Of a DNA stretch of 64,000 bases, positions 49,840 through 58,914 are shown one piece after another. Each line of letters starts with the position of its first letter. The stretch's first letter is position 1. The DNA comes from Chitinophagales bacterium (GTDB lineage Bacteria; Bacteroidota; Bacteroidia; Chitinophagales; Chitinophagaceae), in the NCBI GenBank assembly GCA_017303455.1, contig JAFLBM010000014.1, forward strand, positions 62,001 to 126,000, given 5' to 3'. The translations under genes and the position numbers were made by a program. Under the pieces are notes generated by a model that worked only from the letters and a program-made list of their open reading frames with translations, was not told the DNA's origin and did no database searches.

Positions 49840-51308
49840 AAAGGCTGATTTTAAATATCACTTTTTTGCTATTGGCATTTAATAGCGTAGCTCAACAAAA
49901 AATTGTGGTGGGGGCAAAGCATTTTAATGAAGGCTATATACTCAGCGAAATAATTTCGCAGCTTTTAGAACAGGAAGGCTTTACGGTTGAAAGAAAATTT
50001 AACCTGGGAGGCACATCTGTAGCCTTTGAAGCATTGCGAACAAAACAAATAGATGTGTACCCGGAGTATAGCGGCACTATCTCATCTGAAATATTAAAGC
50101 ACACAGAAAGGATTTCTTTAGATAGCATAAAATCAGAACTAGAAAAAAAATATTCACTTGCTGCATCAAGGCCATTCGGCTTTAATAATACCTATGCTGT
50201 TGTTGTAAATGCAGTAACAGCCGAAAAATACAGCCTTTCAAAAATTTCTGATTTGGCTTTGCAAAAAAATTTATCCGGGGCAATCAGTTATGAGTTTTTG
50301 GAAAGGCAGGATGGATGGAAAAACCTTGCTGCTGCTTATGGTATTACAAATTCGGTAAAGGGTATTGAGCATGGGCTGGCTTACACAGCTTTGAACAGTA
50401 ACAAAATTGATTTTACCGATGCATATTCTACTGACGGGGAAATAAAAAAGTATAACCTGAGGGTATTACAGGATGATAAACATTTTTTTCCTGACTATGC
50501 TGCCCTGGGTTTTTATTCATCATCATTACCGGATAAAGCAAAACTGGCAATAGATAAACTGGGTAACCTTATTACTGAAAATGAAATGCAGGAAATGAAT
50601 GCCCTGGCCTTATATGCCCAAAAAGATTTTTCAATAATAGCCAATGATTTTCTTAACAAGAAAGGGCTAACTAAAGTTGCAAAAAAACAAACTTCAGGTT
50701 ATTGGGGCGATTTATTGAAACATCTTTCGCAACATTTGTTTCTCACATTTCTGTCGGTGTTTATAGCTGTTATTATTGCCTTGCCATTAGGATTGTTTTT
50801 GTATAGGCGCAAGTTGTTATTAAAGCCGGTACTATACCTTACCGGAATTTTACAAACCATCCCTTCAATTGCGCTGCTGGCTTTGCTTATTCCCCTGTTA
50901 GGTATTGGTTCAAAGCCTGCAATTTTAGCCTTGTGTATTTATGCATTGCTACCAATACTTCGCAGCACAATTACCGGGCTTGAAACTGTGGACCCACAAC
51001 TAAAAAATGTAGCTACTGCTATTGGATTAAATCAAAAACAAAAACTGAGGCTGGTAGAGTTACCACTTGCGTTGCCTACTATTCTTTCAGGTATTAGGAT
51101 AGCTTCAGTTATCAATGTAGGTACAGCTACGCTGGCTGCATTTATAGGCGCAGGCGGCCTTGGAGAGTATATTGTAACCGGGCTGGCATTAAACAATACT
51201 GAATTGATATTGAAAGGCGCCATACCTGCTGCTGTACTTGCTGTTGTAATAGAGCTTTTATTTGAATTGATTACCAAATTGCTTACTAAAAAAACAAATT
51301 ACAAGTAG
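49836..51308 (+). CDS. Fused substrate-binding protein-permease, EgtU-like
   Basis: A 490-aa protein. It starts with a signal peptide (about 1-19), then an OpuBC-type substrate-binding domain (about 20-275: VVGAKHFNEGYILSE, NLGGTSVAFEAL, DVYPEYSGTI) and ends with a BPD_transp permease domain of about five helices (290-490). The known EgtU fusion puts the permease first and the binding domain last; here the order is reversed. Stop TAG is directly followed by the egtB ATG. The pair could import ergothioneine, hercynine or choline-like betaines. TTG start. Confidence 0.85.
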   Translation: MKRLILNITFLLLAFNSVAQQKIVVGAKHFNEGYILSEIISQLLEQEGFTVERKFNLGGTSVAFEALRTKQIDVYPEYSGTISSEILKHTERISLDSIKSELEKKYSLAASRPFGFNNTYAVVVNAVTAEKYSLSKISDLALQKNLSGAISYEFLERQDGWKNLAAAYGITNSVKGIEHGLAYTALNSNKIDFTDAYSTDGEIKKYNLRVLQDDKHFFPDYAALGFYSSSLPDKAKLAIDKLGNLITENEMQEMNALALYAQKDFSIIANDFLNKKGLTKVAKKQTSGYWGDLLKHLSQHLFLTFLSVFIAVIIALPLGLFLYRRKLLLKPVLYLTGILQTIPSIALLALLIPLLGIGSKPAILALCIYALLPILRSTITGLETVDPQLKNVATAIGLNQKQKLRLVELPLALPTILSGIRIASVINVGTATLAAFIGAGGLGEYIVTGLALNNTELILKGAIPAAVLAVVIELLFELITKLLTKKTNYK

Positions 51309-52457
51309 ATGGAGAGTATTAAAGACAGATTTATACGGATTAGAAAGTACAGTGAGGCTTTGGTAAAGCCAATCATCACCGAAGATTTTTCGGTGCAGCC
51401 CGTTGCATTTGTATCGCCACCCAAGTGGCACCTTGCACATATTACATGGTTTTGGGAGCAGTTTGTTTTGCTTGTTTACAAAAATGGTTACAAAGTATAT
51501 AATGATGATTTTTCTTACCTGTTTAACAGCTATTATAATAATATCGGGAAAAGGGTATTCCGGCCCAATCGTGGGTTAATGACAAGGCCATCGGTAGCAG
51601 AAGTGTTTGCGTACCGTGCCTATGTAGATGAACAAATGAATGAATTACTGAGCCAGCCTGTATCTCATGAGGCATTGCAAATTATTGAGATTGGTATTAA
51701 CCATGAAGAGCAGCACCAGGAGTTATTGGCTTATGATATTAAATTTATTTTAGGGCATCAGCCAACTTTTCCTGTATACGCCGATAGATTCACATTAAAG
51801 CCCATTACTGCTCCGCAAAAATTTATCCCTGTAAGTGAAGGTATTTATGAGATAGGGAGCGATGGAAAAAGTTTTTGTTTTGATAATGAACTGGGCAAAC
51901 ACAAAGTATATATCAATGAATTTGAAATAGCAGCTAATCCTGTTTCCAATGGCGAATACCTTGAATTTATAAACGCTGGCGGTTACTCCAACTTCAATTA
52001 CTGGCATGATGATGGGTGGCACTGGGTTAACAACAATAAAATAACCGCCCCGCTATATTGGCATTTGATAGAGGGAAAATGGCATGAGTATGATTTACAT
52101 GGTCTGCAGGAACTAAACCTTAATGAACCGGTAAAGCATATTAGTTTTTATGAAGCCTTTGCCTTTGCAGAATGGAAAGGCATGCGCCTTCCTACAGAGT
52201 TTGAATGGGAAGTAGCCTCGGCCCATTTTCAATGGGGGCAATTGTGGGAATGGACAAATAGTGCTTATCTGCCATACCCTGGTTTTAATAAGGCTCCCGG
52301 TGCGTTGGGTGAGTACAACGGGAAGTTTATGGTGAATACAATGGTGATGAGAGGAGCTTCTGTTGTTACACCGCTTAATCACAGCAGAAATACATACCGT
52401 AATTTTTTTCATCCTGATATGAGATGGATGTATGGTGGAATTAGATTAGTAAAATAA
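51309..52457 (+). CDS. egtB: Ergothioneine biosynthesis sulfoxide synthase EgtB
   Basis: A 382-aa iron(II)-dependent enzyme that joins hercynine to a cysteine-type thiol and oxidises the product to a sulfoxide. The N-terminal DinB_2 domain has the iron-binding histidines: W-H41-LA-H44 and NH132-EEQ-H136-QE138 (HX3HXE). The C-terminal FGE-sulfatase domain starts near 165 (FIPVSEGIYEIGSDG) and carries WEWTNSAY and the arginine-rich end. It starts right after the transporter gene, so they form one operon. Whether the thiol is cysteine or gamma-glutamylcysteine cannot be seen; egtA, egtC and egtE are missing from the window. Confidence 0.92.
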   Translation: MESIKDRFIRIRKYSEALVKPIITEDFSVQPVAFVSPPKWHLAHITWFWEQFVLLVYKNGYKVYNDDFSYLFNSYYNNIGKRVFRPNRGLMTRPSVAEVFAYRAYVDEQMNELLSQPVSHEALQIIEIGINHEEQHQELLAYDIKFILGHQPTFPVYADRFTLKPITAPQKFIPVSEGIYEIGSDGKSFCFDNELGKHKVYINEFEIAANPVSNGEYLEFINAGGYSNFNYWHDDGWHWVNNNKITAPLYWHLIEGKWHEYDLHGLQELNLNEPVKHISFYEAFAFAEWKGMRLPTEFEWEVASAHFQWGQLWEWTNSAYLPYPGFNKAPGALGEYNGKFMVNTMVMRGASVVTPLNHSRNTYRNFFHPDMRWMYGGIRLVK

Positions 52458-52474
52458 AATCGGGTTGCTTTTAG

Positions 52475-53716
52475 ATGAATACAATTAATATCAATATCAA
52501 AAATAGAAATGGTGAGACGTTGTCGGCTCACATGGTAAAGCCTTTACAAGGAGCTGTAAAGAACATCGCCATCTTTGCACACTGCTTTACCTGCTCATCA
52601 AGCCTGGCTATTGTAAAAAATATATCTAATGCACTTACAAGTAAAGACATCAGTGTTCTTAATTTTGATTTTACAGGGCTTGGCCATAGCGAAGGTGATT
52701 TTAGCGAGACAAATTTTTCCAACAATATTTCTGATATTGAAGACATCAACTCTTTTCTTACAGAAAACTATGTAGCCCCCACTATTTTAATAGGACATTC
52801 ATTGGGTGGGGCTGCTGCAATAATAGCTGCCAACCGCTTACCCAATATACAAGCTGTAATAAGTATTGCGGCCCCATCTTATGCAAGGCATGTAACAAAA
52901 CATTTTGGAAACCTGGAGGAAACAATTGATAAAAGAGGTTATGCAATGCTTGCTATTGGTGGCAGGCCATTTACAATTAGAAAGCAATTCATAGACGATT
53001 TAGAAACCCATCATGTGGAAGATGAAGTGGCGAGGTTAAGAAAACCATTGCTCATATTACATTCGCCACAAGACAAAATTGTAGAAATTGAAAATGCAGC
53101 ATCCCTCTATCACAAAGCCAAACATCCAAAAAGCTTTATTAGCCTTGATGGTGCAGACCATTTACTTACCAATAAGGATGATGCATTTTATGTGGCAGAT
53201 GTGATTGGCACCTGGGTAAAACGTTATGTTGCTATTGAAGAAAGCGCCTCATTAAACCAGAAAGATACAAATGGCGAGCAGGTACTTGTTTATCATGAAA
53301 CGATGGTGCCTTACACCAATCATATCTATACATCATCGCATCATATTATTGGGGATGAGCCCATAGATTTTGGCGGCAATAATTTAGGTGTATCACCTTA
53401 CGAACTATTAGTTGCTTCTATCGGCTCTTGTACTGCCCTTACCTTAAAACTATATGCACAAAGAAGCAAATGGGATTTACAGGAAGTATTCGTCTATCTC
53501 ACCTATGCCAAAAAACATGCAGAAGAGATTGGGCTGGATATTGAAGAGATGGGTAAGATTGACCACATCACTAAAAAAATAAAACTGGTAGGTAATCTTA
53601 CTGAAGAGCAACAATTGAAGTTAAAAGAAATTGCTTCAAAATGCCCGGTGCATAAAACAGTAAGTGGCCCGGTATATTTTACAACACATTTAATAATGGA
53701 AAATGAAAACAATTAA
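52475..53716 (+). CDS. Bifunctional alpha/beta hydrolase - OsmC protein
   Basis: A 413-aa fusion. The first 250 residues are an alpha/beta hydrolase with nucleophile elbow GHSLGG, a later aspartate in HSPQDKIV and histidine GADHLLT. The last 135 residues are an OsmC domain with cysteines in IGSCTAL and SKCPVHKT. This fusion is known in several bacterial groups and is thought to act on peroxidised esters. It is 17 bases after egtB and its end overlaps the next hydrolase by 14 bases. Confidence 0.9.
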   Translation: MNTININIKNRNGETLSAHMVKPLQGAVKNIAIFAHCFTCSSSLAIVKNISNALTSKDISVLNFDFTGLGHSEGDFSETNFSNNISDIEDINSFLTENYVAPTILIGHSLGGAAAIIAANRLPNIQAVISIAAPSYARHVTKHFGNLEETIDKRGYAMLAIGGRPFTIRKQFIDDLETHHVEDEVARLRKPLLILHSPQDKIVEIENAASLYHKAKHPKSFISLDGADHLLTNKDDAFYVADVIGTWVKRYVAIEESASLNQKDTNGEQVLVYHETMVPYTNHIYTSSHHIIGDEPIDFGGNNLGVSPYELLVASIGSCTALTLKLYAQRSKWDLQEVFVYLTYAKKHAEEIGLDIEEMGKIDHITKKIKLVGNLTEEQQLKLKEIASKCPVHKTVSGPVYFTTHLIMENENN

Positions 53717-54386
53717 ATTTAACAGTGCAGACAATGTGGAGGTAACAGCGGATTTATATCAGCATGAGAATAAATCTGCTCCTGTACTATTACTTTGCCA
53801 CCAGGCAGGATATAGCAGGGGTGAGTATATTGAAACAGCGCCAAAATTGTTATCATTAGGATTTTCTTGTTTAGCACTTGACCAGCGAAGTGGCAACGAA
53901 GTAAATGGAGTTCAAAATCAAACTGCTCGTTTTGCACATAGCAAAAATTTCCCATTAAAGTATGTTGATGCGGTGCCAGATATTGAAGCAGGTATCCATT
54001 ACTTAACACAGCAATTCCCTGCTTCTAAAAAAATCATTTTAGGCAGTTCTTATTCAGCATCGGTTGCATTAGTAATGGCTGCTAAATATGGCGATATATT
54101 TTCAGGTGCAATATCTTTTTCACCGGGAGAATATTTTGTGTACGATAAAAAAATTGTATCCGAATGGGCTGCACAAATAACAATTCCTGTATTATGTACC
54201 TCATCAAAAGGGGAAGTGCATAGTTGGGAAAAAATATTTAACGCTATACCACATGGGCTGGGTCAGCTATTTATTCCCAAAAATGAAGGACGGCATGGTA
54301 GTAAATCACTTTGGGAGGCTACACCCAACTATACAGAATATTGGCATGCGCTTACAATCTTTTTAAACAATCAATCAAATAAATAA
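53703..54386 (+). CDS. Alpha/beta hydrolase (dienelactone hydrolase-like)
   Basis: A 227-aa alpha/beta hydrolase with the nucleophile elbow as [10 protein letters not shown] (serine nucleophile) and a late histidine in GRHGSK. Substrate unknown. It overlaps the preceding fusion gene and is directly followed by msrA, so it is part of the same operon. Confidence 0.8.
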   Translation: MKTIKFNSADNVEVTADLYQHENKSAPVLLLCHQAGYSRGEYIETAPKLLSLGFSCLALDQRSGNEVNGVQNQTARFAHSKNFPLKYVDAVPDIEAGIHYLTQQFPASKKIILGSSYSASVALVMAAKYGDIFSGAISFSPGEYFVYDKKIVSEWAAQITIPVLCTSSKGEVHSWEKIFNAIPHGLGQLFIPKNEGRHGSKSLWEATPNYTEYWHALTIFLNNQSNK

Positions 54387-54388
54387 AA

Positions 54389-54880
54389 ATGGAAAATCTT
54401 AAAAAAGCGTACATCGCAGGTGGCTGTTTCTGGGGTATGGAAGAACTCTTCAGGGTAAGGCCGGGTATTAAGGATACCGAAGTAGGTTATATTGGCGGGC
54501 AAAACGAAAACCCTACCTACCGAAATCATCCGGGGCATGCAGAGGGTATTGAACTTACTTACGATGCATCGGTAACAAATTTCAGGGAAATATTAGATTA
54601 CTTCTTTCGTATTCATAATCCCACAACGGTTAACAGGCAGGGCAATGATATTGGCTCAAGCTATCGTTCTGCTGTCTTTTTTCAGAACGATGAAGAAAAA
54701 CAAACAGCGGCAGAAATAATAAAAATTGTAGATGACTCAAAGCGTTGGGAAGGCGAAGTAGTAACCACATTGGAGCCCTACTCTACTTTTTGGCCGGCAG
54801 AACCAGAGCATCAGGATTATTTGAAGAGAAGGCCTAATGGCTATACCTGCCACTTTGAACGGTTTGGAAGTTTTATTTAA
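54389..54880 (+). CDS. msrA: Peptide-methionine (S)-S-oxide reductase MsrA (copy in fourth unit)
   Basis: A 163-aa MsrA of the short form: GCFWG (Cys13), [24 protein letters not shown], and PEHQDYL. The C terminus has one further cysteine (YTCHF). It reduces methionine S-sulfoxide. It differs in length and motif from the copies at 28551 and 29022, so it came from another lineage of MsrA rather than a tandem copy. Two bases after the hydrolase gene. Confidence 0.95.
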   Translation: MENLKKAYIAGGCFWGMEELFRVRPGIKDTEVGYIGGQNENPTYRNHPGHAEGIELTYDASVTNFREILDYFFRIHNPTTVNRQGNDIGSSYRSAVFFQNDEEKQTAAEIIKIVDDSKRWEGEVVTTLEPYSTFWPAEPEHQDYLKRRPNGYTCHFERFGSFI

Positions 54881-54899
54881 TTAGCGTTTTTGTATAAAA

Positions 54900-55931
54900 A
54901 TGGATTTACTAAACAAGAATGTACACAAGCTAGCAGGGCTTCTTATTCTAATAGGTCTTACTGCTTGCAGCTTTCAAAATAACAGGGTAATTACAGCAGA
55001 AAATATGGAAAAAACAAATCCGCAAAAACAGAATATAGAACTGGGAAAAGTAAGTTGGCACAGGAATTACAAGGATGCTTTGCAAAAAAGTAAAGAAACC
55101 GGTAAGCCTGTTTTATTATTTTTTCAGGAAATACCCGGCTGTGCTACTTGCGTTAATTATGGCAGAAATGTTCTCAGCCATCCTTTGATGGTTGATTTAA
55201 TTGAGAATGAATTTATACCGCTAGCCATATATAACAACCGGCCAGGTAGTGATGCGGAAATTTTAAAACTGTATAATGAACCTTCCTGGAATAATCCGGT
55301 GGCACGTTTTGTAGATGAAACGGGGAAAGACATTATTCCCAAACTGGAGGATAACTATGAGCCGGTATCAATGCTTTTTAAAATAAAGGAGACGTTGGCT
55401 AATAAAAATATCAAAGAACCGAAATATATTAACCTGCTTGAAAAGGACATTAACCTTTTGTTTGGCTATACAAAAACAAAAATTTATGAAACGCCTTGCT
55501 TTTGGTCAGGCGAAACTTCATTAGCACAGCAAAAATCGGTTATCAGTACAGAAGCTGGCTTTGTTGATTCAAAAGAAGTGGTAAAAATTGTATATGACCC
55601 AACCATAAGTACAGAAAAGGAACTTGACGAATATGCGAATCAGCAAGGGTTTTATACTATTGAATCTTCAACAGGATTCAGAACTGATAAAGACCCCCAA
55701 TATTACCTGAAGCAAACAGCATTTCGTTACCTGCCGCTTTCGCCAGCACAGCGTACTAAAATAAACCAGGCAATACCATATGGTGAAAATGTAGAACAAT
55801 ATTTAAGCCCTACACAGTTAGGCTGGTTTAAAAATGATAAGCTGAAAGAATCGGCTGCGCCTGATAATTACACAAAGGACATTATTACCACCTGGGGTAA
55901 GCTTAATGAATCTTTACAACAAAAACAGTAG
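54900..55931 (+). CDS. Thioredoxin-like lipoprotein fused to a degenerate MsrA-like domain
   Basis: A 343-aa lipoprotein (lipobox LTAC with Cys23). The N-terminal part is thioredoxin-like (KPVLLFFQEIPGCATC); the IPGCATC motif resembles the V-P-G-U-x-x-T selenoprotein family with cysteine at the selenocysteine position. The second half starts TPCFWSGETSL, an MsrA-like GCFW remnant, followed by a TEAGFVDSKEVVKIVYDP stretch similar to MsrA's GHAEVV-region folds. Catalytic glutamate is not clear. It probably faces the periplasm and serves as a reducing partner or as a sulfoxide-binding protein. Confidence 0.7.
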   Translation: MDLLNKNVHKLAGLLILIGLTACSFQNNRVITAENMEKTNPQKQNIELGKVSWHRNYKDALQKSKETGKPVLLFFQEIPGCATCVNYGRNVLSHPLMVDLIENEFIPLAIYNNRPGSDAEILKLYNEPSWNNPVARFVDETGKDIIPKLEDNYEPVSMLFKIKETLANKNIKEPKYINLLEKDINLLFGYTKTKIYETPCFWSGETSLAQQKSVISTEAGFVDSKEVVKIVYDPTISTEKELDEYANQQGFYTIESSTGFRTDKDPQYYLKQTAFRYLPLSPAQRTKINQAIPYGENVEQYLSPTQLGWFKNDKLKESAAPDNYTKDIITTWGKLNESLQQKQ

Positions 55932-55949
55932 CATAAAAAATTATATAAC

Positions 55950-56249
55950 ATGGTTACATACGCAACACTTACACAAGCCATTACTGATTTGAACAAACGG
56001 GGCTTTGAATATGATTTCAATTTGCAGGAAAACAGTATTTACTGCCCGGCATTACAAAAGGCATTTGATGCAGAAAACTTTAATGTAGTGGAGTACCACC
56101 GTTTTGACGGGGATTCTAACTACGAAGATTTGGCGGAAGCTTTTGCAATAGAAACTACCTGTGGCATAAAAGGGGTGCTTACAGACAGTGCAGGCTATGC
56201 TGCAGCATTATCCCCCGCTATCATTGCCAAATTAAAATTCAGGTCATAA
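55950..56249 (+). CDS. Small-domain family protein (member 3 of 3)
   Basis: A 99-aa protein of the same small-domain family as those at 42771 and 44944: RGFEYDFNLQENSIYCP, NFNVVEYHRFDGDSNYED, and a C-terminal KGVLTDSAGYAA. Function unknown. In line with the thioredoxin-like lipoprotein (18 bases). Confidence 0.6.
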   Translation: MVTYATLTQAITDLNKRGFEYDFNLQENSIYCPALQKAFDAENFNVVEYHRFDGDSNYEDLAEAFAIETTCGIKGVLTDSAGYAAALSPAIIAKLKFRS

Positions 56250-56286
56250 TATTCTTGAAAATAAAATTTTAAAATAGATACTCAGT

Positions 56287-57648
56287 ATGAAATTATTTGA
56301 TTCAATAATTATTGGCTCCGGGCAGGCAGGCACTCCATTAGTTTTTTCTTTAGCAGCAAAAGGGAAAAAAGTAGCATTTATCGAAAAAAAGCAAGTAGGC
56401 GGCACCTGCCTCAATGTAGGTTGCACACCTACAAAAACCTACGTAGCATCTGCAAGAAGAATGTGGGATTTACAACATGCAGGTGATATGGGGGTAAATT
56501 TTGAAGGCAGCTTTACTGCAAATATAAATGCCATAAAAAAACGTAAAGATGACCTGATAGCAAAATCAGTTACTGGCATACGTTCAGGCTTATCAGATAA
56601 TGAAAACATTACCTTCATTGAAGGGGAAGCTAAGTTTATTTCCAATTACCAGGTTGAAGTAAATGGTGAACAATTAACGGCTCAGCAAATATTTATTAAT
56701 GTGGGCGGCAGGGCCATTATACCTGAAGAATACCAGGGTATGAATGTGCTTACCAATGAAAACATTTTGGACCTTACTGAATTGCCTGAACATTTAATAA
56801 TAATAGGCGGCAGTTATATCGGTTTGGAGTTTGGGCAAATGTTCAGGCGTTTTGGCAGCAAGATTACCATTATTGAAAGAGGAGAAAATATTATTAGCCG
56901 GGAAGATGAGGAGGTAAGCAAAACCATTCAAACATTTATGGAAGCTGATGGTGTAGAGTTTATTTTAAATGCAACATCAATAGCCCCGGCTTATGACAGC
57001 AATACTTATACAGTAACCATAAACAATTCGCAGAAAATTAAAGGCACACATTTGCTCCTCGCTATTGGCAGGTTGCCCAATACTGATTTATTACAGTTGC
57101 AAAATACATCCCTGCAAACAGACCAAAGAGGATTTATTACTGTAAACGATTTTTGCCAAACAAGTGTAGAAGGGATTTTTGCTTTGGGCGATTGCAATGG
57201 CAAGGGTGCATTTACACATACTGCCTATAACGATTACCAGGTAGTGGAAAATTTTTTATTTGGTGATGGCAGCAGAAAAATATCTGACCGCATTATGACA
57301 TATGGACTATTTGTTGACCCGCCACTCGGCAGGGCCGGAATGACGAAAAAAGATGCATTAGCCAAAGGTATTAAACTGTTAGAAGGTAAAAGAGAGATGA
57401 GTAGAATTGCAAGGGCAAAGGAAAAAGGAGAAACCTATGGCTTTATACAAGTTTTGGTAAACGCTGATACCAATAAAATTATTGGGGCATGTGTGCTGGG
57501 TACCGGTGGCGATGAGATAATAACCAGCCTTCTCAACATAATGAGTGCCGGTGTAGATTATACATTAATCAGGGATACGATGGTGCTGCACCCAACCATA
57601 TCTGAATTAATACCCACAACATTAGAAAATTTAAAGGAGATAAGTTAA
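56287..57648 (+). CDS. FAD-dependent disulfide oxidoreductase (mercuric/mycothione-reductase-like)
   Basis: A 453-aa class I pyridine nucleotide-disulfide oxidoreductase. Seen are FAD motif IIIGSGQAG, redox cysteines GGTC41-LNVG-C46, NAD(P)H motif IIGGSYIGLEFG, second FAD motif FALGDCNG and C-terminal HPTISE. It reduces a disulfide or metal with NADPH. Its substrate is not known; a low-molecular-weight thiol disulfide would suit the island, but it lacks MerA's N-terminal and C-terminal cysteine pairs. It is directly followed by a thiolase gene. Confidence 0.88.
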   Translation: MKLFDSIIIGSGQAGTPLVFSLAAKGKKVAFIEKKQVGGTCLNVGCTPTKTYVASARRMWDLQHAGDMGVNFEGSFTANINAIKKRKDDLIAKSVTGIRSGLSDNENITFIEGEAKFISNYQVEVNGEQLTAQQIFINVGGRAIIPEEYQGMNVLTNENILDLTELPEHLIIIGGSYIGLEFGQMFRRFGSKITIIERGENIISREDEEVSKTIQTFMEADGVEFILNATSIAPAYDSNTYTVTINNSQKIKGTHLLLAIGRLPNTDLLQLQNTSLQTDQRGFITVNDFCQTSVEGIFALGDCNGKGAFTHTAYNDYQVVENFLFGDGSRKISDRIMTYGLFVDPPLGRAGMTKKDALAKGIKLLEGKREMSRIARAKEKGETYGFIQVLVNADTNKIIGACVLGTGGDEIITSLLNIMSAGVDYTLIRDTMVLHPTISELIPTTLENLKEIS

Positions 57649-57649
57649 A

Positions 57650-58900
57650 ATGCAATTAGAAAGAGAGATATGGATAGCTACAGGGTTAAGAACGCCTTTT
57701 GCAAAAGCAGGACAGCAATTAGCCCAATACGATAGCCTCTATTTATCCAGAGAAGTATTGAATGAAATGCACAAAAAGGAAAGCATCAACCCTGATTATG
57801 TAATATGGGGTACGGTTATACAAAATGTAAAGTACAGCAATATCGCAAGAGAAGCAGTAATGGATTCTATGCTGGATGAAAAAACTATATCATTCACTAC
57901 CATCCTGGCCTGTAGCAGTTCTTTAGTTGCTGCTATACAGGCGGCATCTATGATTACAAACCATGAAATTGCAATTGCCGGAGGTGTAGAAAGCCCCAGT
58001 AATTTACAGGTTGCAGTTAATGCAAAATTTTCTGCATGGTTAAAAAAATGGAGTACTGCAAAATCTTTTTTTGCAAAACTTAAATTACTTGGCGGTATAT
58101 TTTCTTTTGGCATTGACTATGTTCCGAGGGTAAACCGCAGTACCGGAAAAAGTATGGGGCAACATGCCCAAATTACCGATTACCGGCTGCATATTTCAAA
58201 ACAAAAGCAGGATGAATTGGCTGTAGATAGCCATAGGAAATATTTTGCTGCAAAAGAAAAAGGGTTTTATGATGATTTGGTATTTCCAGTTAACAATATT
58301 AAAGAAGATAAGATACCCAGAAAAAACACATCGGTGCAATCCATTGCCCATTTAAAACCGGCATTTGACATTGCAGATAAAGGAACAATAACAGCAGGCA
58401 ATTCATCATTATATACAGATGGCGCTGCCGGAGTATGGGTGGCTGGAAAAAATGCTGTGGGTAAATTAAGCACACCCTATAAGGCAAGATTAATTGATTG
58501 GGAAATGGCTGGTGTAAATATTGAGGAAGAAGGAATATTAATGGCTCCCACATTTGCTATACCCCGGCTGTTACATAGGCATGGGTTAAAATATGATGAT
58601 ATAGATATTTGGGAAATACACGAGGCATTTGCTTCACAGGTGTTGGCCACCATTCAAAACTTAGAAGATGCAACCCATCTAAAAAAAGCAGGAACAGATT
58701 TTAGTTTTGGAAAATTTCCTATGGAAAAATTAAACCCTAACGGAAGCAGCATTGCCATTGGGCACCCATTTGGTGCCACAGGTGCAAGAATACTTAGCCA
58801 GACGGTAAAGTCGCTTCATTTATTGGGCAAAGGAAAAAAAGCAGTAATAAGCGTATGTGCCGATGGGGGCCTGGGTGCTGTAGTGTTAATAGAAAATTGA
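57650..58900 (+). CDS. Acetyl-CoA C-acyltransferase (thiolase)
   Basis: A 416-aa thiolase with nucleophile Cys88 in LACSSSLVA, EIHEAFA, IGHPFGATGAR and C-terminal CADGGLGA. Loop insertion near residue 120-150 (LKKWSTAKSFF) is like trifunctional-protein thiolases. It condenses or cleaves acyl-CoAs. Why it lies between a disulfide reductase and egtD is unclear. One base after the oxidoreductase stop. Confidence 0.9.
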   Translation: MQLEREIWIATGLRTPFAKAGQQLAQYDSLYLSREVLNEMHKKESINPDYVIWGTVIQNVKYSNIAREAVMDSMLDEKTISFTTILACSSSLVAAIQAASMITNHEIAIAGGVESPSNLQVAVNAKFSAWLKKWSTAKSFFAKLKLLGGIFSFGIDYVPRVNRSTGKSMGQHAQITDYRLHISKQKQDELAVDSHRKYFAAKEKGFYDDLVFPVNNIKEDKIPRKNTSVQSIAHLKPAFDIADKGTITAGNSSLYTDGAAGVWVAGKNAVGKLSTPYKARLIDWEMAGVNIEEEGILMAPTFAIPRLLHRHGLKYDDIDIWEIHEAFASQVLATIQNLEDATHLKKAGTDFSFGKFPMEKLNPNGSSIAIGHPFGATGARILSQTVKSLHLLGKGKKAVISVCADGGLGAVVLIEN

Positions 58901-58914
58901 TTAAAGAAATAATA

